Positions 61,909 through 64,000 of a stretch of 64,000 bases of DNA are shown piece by piece. Source of the DNA: Ruminococcus flavefaciens (GTDB lineage Bacteria > Bacillota > Clostridia > Oscillospirales > Ruminococcaceae); the NCBI RefSeq assembly GCF_900116855.1, contig NZ_UETD01000011.1:10400-74399 (forward strand), given 5' to 3'. Both the position numbers and the translations under genes were made by a program. The notes beneath the pieces are model-generated. The model was not told where the DNA came from. It ran no database searches and saw only the letters and a program-made list of their open reading frames with translations. Every line of letters starts with the position of its first letter. Positions within the stretch are counted from its first letter, which is position 1.

Positions 61909-62418
61909 TCATATTTCGGGAGTAAGCTCAAGCCTGAGCCTTTCCTTTATCCTTGCCAGCTTTGATCTTACGGTGCCTGCCTTGATACCGCAGACCGTGG
62001 AGATCTCCTCACTGGTGTAGCCGCCGAGAACTGACATTGACAGCATAAGTTTTGATTCATCGTCCAGTTTCCCAACGGCGTCTCTCAGCTCGACGGACTC
62101 AAAGTCAAAGCCGTCGGCAAGGGGAGAGTCGCTGCTAAGCTCTTCGGCAGGGACGTAATATGTGAGCTGTTTCCTTTTTATCTTTGCAGCGAGTATTGTC
62201 ATTATCCAGCTCCGGAACTTATTGGGGTCCCTGAGCTTTTTTATTGAGCAGAACGCGTCCAGTACGGTGTCGCTGACGGTGTCCGCAGCGTCATCGGGAG
62301 ATCGCAGACTGTAAAGAGCGATATGGTAAAGGTCCTCATATACGGTCGAGTAAAGTCTTGCGAAAGCCTCCGTGTCACCTTCTCGGGCGAGTCTGACGTC
62401 TGCTGAGTAGTCGTTCAT
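61909..62418 (-). CDS. ECF-type RNA polymerase sigma factor
   Basis: 169 aa. Region 2: ARLYSTVYEDLYHIALYSL, ADTVSDTVLDAFCSIKKLRD, NKFRSWIMTILAAKIKR. Region 4: LDDESKLMLSMSVLGGYTSEEISTVCGIKAGTVRSKLARIKERL. The Asp/Glu-rich linker is short. The ATG at 62418 follows GGAGGG; the longer open frame upstream has no family match. Pairs with the beta-propeller protein. The plus-strand gap to 62602 holds nothing that I recognise. Confidence 0.9.
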   Translation of the reverse strand: MNDYSADVRLAREGDTEAFARLYSTVYEDLYHIALYSLRSPDDAADTVSDTVLDAFCSIKKLRDPNKFRSWIMTILAAKIKRKQLTYYVPAEELSSDSPLADGFDFESVELRDAVGKLDDESKLMLSMSVLGGYTSEEISTVCGIKAGTVRSKLARIKERLRLELTPEI

Positions 62419-62602
62419 GCGAATCCCTCCTTTGAATTCGAATTCATAACATAAGTGTCGATGAGAGCATAGATTGCTGCAAATAGCACAAAAAATCAGC
62501 AAATTTCACAAAGAAAAGCACCGCTGATTGTACGCTATAACGGTATAAAAATATTAAACTGTCAAAAATGCGGTTTTGGTGGAAAAAACGCAGAAAAGTT
62601 CA

Positions 62603-62631
62603 TTGACAATTTTGAATAATTCATGTATAAT
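62603..62631 (+). promoter_or_regulatory. Perfect promoter of the PBP-like sensor gene
   Basis: TTGACA (62603-62608), 17 bp, TATAAT (62626-62631). Confidence 0.85.
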
Positions 62632-62743
62632 AAAGTTGATTTCTATTGTTTATAGGTTGACTTGTGGATATTCTGCATTTACGGGCGCAGCAGAATACGG
62701 GAGTTCGCAGTCAGCCGCTGTAAATTTTATAGGGGTGGAAAAC

Positions 62744-64000
62744 TTGATCAAGAAAAAGAGAATGATCTTCGGCGTAGTTGCTGCGGAGGCAAACAGCATC
62801 GAACAGCGCCAGATCATAAAGGGAATTGCAAGATTTGATCAGTGCGTCGGGATCGATACTATTATCTTTTCCAATAACTACAACCCCAATGTCAAGGAAA
62901 AAGAGCTGTTCTGCGAAAACAGGATATACGACCTTATCCTCTCGGATGAACTTGACGGGCTTATAGTTATTTCGGAATCATTTGTCAATGAGGAGCTGAG
63001 GAAGATGATCGCCGATCATCTTTCACGAAAGAATATCCCTATCGTTGTAGTTGGGACTTATCTCCCCGAAATGGACCTTCCGCACTGTACATTCATCAAT
63101 ACCAGCGACGAGAACGATATCGAGGACATCACGGATCACCTTGTGGAGAAGCATGGCTTTACCGAGATCGACATAATAACGGGCTATGACTTCATAGAGG
63201 CGTCAAATCTCCGTGTCAGCGGCTATCGAAAGTCACTGGAAAAGCACGGCATTGAGTACGACGAGAAGCGTGTACACTTCGGAAACTTCTGGATGAACTC
63301 GGGCGAGGAGCTTGCCGAGCGCTACCACAAGGGGGAGCTGAAGCTGCCTCAGGCTGTGGTCTGCGCCAACGACTATATGGCTTACGGTCTGATCGACAAA
63401 TTTGACGAGCTGGGCATAAAGGTGCCCGATGACGTTACCGTTGTGGGCTATGAGTTCGTGGGCGACCGCTTCATGCACCAGCCTCTCCTTACTACTTATA
63501 AGAGAAACCGCGAGTCCATAGGCGAGGACGCGGCAAACATGGTATACAGCCGCCTGAAAAAGCGCGAGTTCCTGTTCTCGCCGCCAAGGGGCGAGATGAT
63601 ATGCGGCACAAGCTGCTCCTGCGGCATGGACCGCGACCTCTATACACAGGAGCTGAAAAGCGCCAGAATCAAGAAAGAGTACGACAACTGGAACCTGTTC
63701 AACCCTCTGGACCAGAAGCTTACTGAGTGCAGGACCCTCAACGAATTCGTGGATATATGCGGCACCTTTCACTGGCAGGTAAGAGGCATACAGAGCTTCT
63801 ACCTTTGCCTTTACAAGAACTGGTACGACAGCGACGCGGAGCTTACGGATATCCTCTCCTGTCAGAGCATGGTGAGCTGGGAGGACAGAACTCCCTTTGA
63901 TATGCAGAAGTATAACTTCTCCGCACTGCTTTCCAAGAATTTTGAACCTGCGGTGTACTATTTCAATCCGCTGTTCTTCAACGACAGGCTTTTCGGTCAT
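62744..64000 (+). CDS. Periplasmic-binding-protein-like (LacI-type) sensor, cut by the window end
   Basis: 419 codons are visible and the frame is still open at 64000. Residues ~7-290 form a type 1 periplasmic-binding fold: MIFGVVAAEANSIEQRQIIKGI, LDGLIVISESFVNEEL, GFTEIDIITGYDFIEASNLRVSGYRKSLEKHGI, VVCANDYMAYGLIDKFDELGIKVPDDVTVVGYE. There is no signal peptide and no LacI helix-turn-helix before it, so it senses a ligand inside the cell. From ~295 comes a linker and part of another domain (WNLFNPLDQKLTECRTLNEF, WQVRGIQSFYLCLYKNWY). In similar clostridial proteins a GGDEF or HTH output follows, so a signalling role is inference. The TTG at 62744 lies 8 nt past AGGGG; a GTG at 62735 is an alternative. 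Confidence 0.8.
   Translation, partial: MIKKKRMIFGVVAAEANSIEQRQIIKGIARFDQCVGIDTIIFSNNYNPNVKEKELFCENRIYDLILSDELDGLIVISESFVNEELRKMIADHLSRKNIPIVVVGTYLPEMDLPHCTFINTSDENDIEDITDHLVEKHGFTEIDIITGYDFIEASNLRVSGYRKSLEKHGIEYDEKRVHFGNFWMNSGEELAERYHKGELKLPQAVVCANDYMAYGLIDKFDELGIKVPDDVTVVGYEFVGDRFMHQPLLTTYKRNRESIGEDAANMVYSRLKKREFLFSPPRGEMICGTSCSCGMDRDLYTQELKSARIKKEYDNWNLFNPLDQKLTECRTLNEFVDICGTFHWQVRGIQSFYLCLYKNWYDSDAELTDILSCQSMVSWEDRTPFDMQKYNFSALLSKNFEPAVYYFNPLFFNDRLFGH

Overview
The window looks like chromosome from a fibre-degrading Ruminococcus (R. flavefaciens / R. albus type, Oscillospiraceae). Four kinds of evidence support this. Five secreted proteins carry dockerin modules with paired Ca-binding repeats. 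A GH26 mannanase and a CotH-kinase protein are dockerin-bearing. Threonine-rich linkers and an SPKTG sortase signal are of Gram-positive type. Housekeeping genes are of clostridial type: CIRCE-controlled groESL, yqfC/yqfD/ylbJ, and Bce-type drug sensing and efflux. The species is inference; the genus-level call is fairly secure. I see no rRNA, tRNA, transposase or prophage gene.

Layout. 1-8.65 kb is an AT-richer accessory or defence-like island: the tail of a CRISPR array of type II repeat form, an unknown gene, a broken SWIM zinc-finger gene, and then a divergent pair of related STAND P-loop NTPase/TPR systems. The left one (2090-5176, minus strand) is a single 1028-aa protein. The right one (5523-8604, plus strand) has the same order and total length but is split into a 597-aa NTPase and a 432-aa TPR protein overlapping by 11 nt. 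This pair is the best candidate for an undescribed system. 8.66-14.6 kb holds two dockerin proteins transcribed divergently (lamin-tail/CotH kinase, and an HEFGH metalloprotease-like protein with a hexapeptide solenoid and LamG-like domain). 14.9-18 kb encodes a small membrane protein and a surface-anchored vWA-plus-lipase fusion. 18-20 kb is a metal/redox cluster (COG0523 GTPase, NifX-like, C_GCAxxG_C_C). 20-22.3 kb is an ECF sigma factor with a membrane partner. 22.4-25.4 kb has metG and an orphan amino-acid binding lipoprotein. 25.9-30.8 kb is a complete BceRS-BceAB-like module with a recognisable operator. 31-36.3 kb has a patatin phospholipase, a zinc-ribbon membrane protein, a 315-bp nested palindromic element and two more dockerin proteins (LRR, and an acidic protein with an N-terminal dockerin). 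36.7-42.9 kb is transporters, a hydrolase and a membrane protein. 43-50 kb has an SH3 protein, the sporulation genes, groESL and an ABC-F ATPase with a damaged second site. 50-52.5 kb is an operon of a small membrane protein, nth, yjbQ and a sirtuin. 52.8-55 kb is the GH26-dockerin mannanase. 55-62.4 kb has a Cmk-like kinase, two ion transporters, two zinc-ribbon proteins, and an ECF sigma factor with a beta-propeller anti-sigma-like protein. The window ends inside a periplasmic-binding-protein-like sensor gene.

How the genes work together. The dockerin proteins would attach through cohesins to a cellulosome encoded elsewhere. The Bce two-component system should control its own transporter through the TTACA-N4-TGTAA site. 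Both ECF factors are cotranscribed with single-pass membrane partners. Many promoters match the sigma-A form with exact 17-bp spacing, and most operons end in strong hairpins. Small GC-rich and AT-rich palindromes recur between genes at 25.6, 29.1, 49.9 and 55.1 kb and look like dispersed intergenic repeats of this genome.
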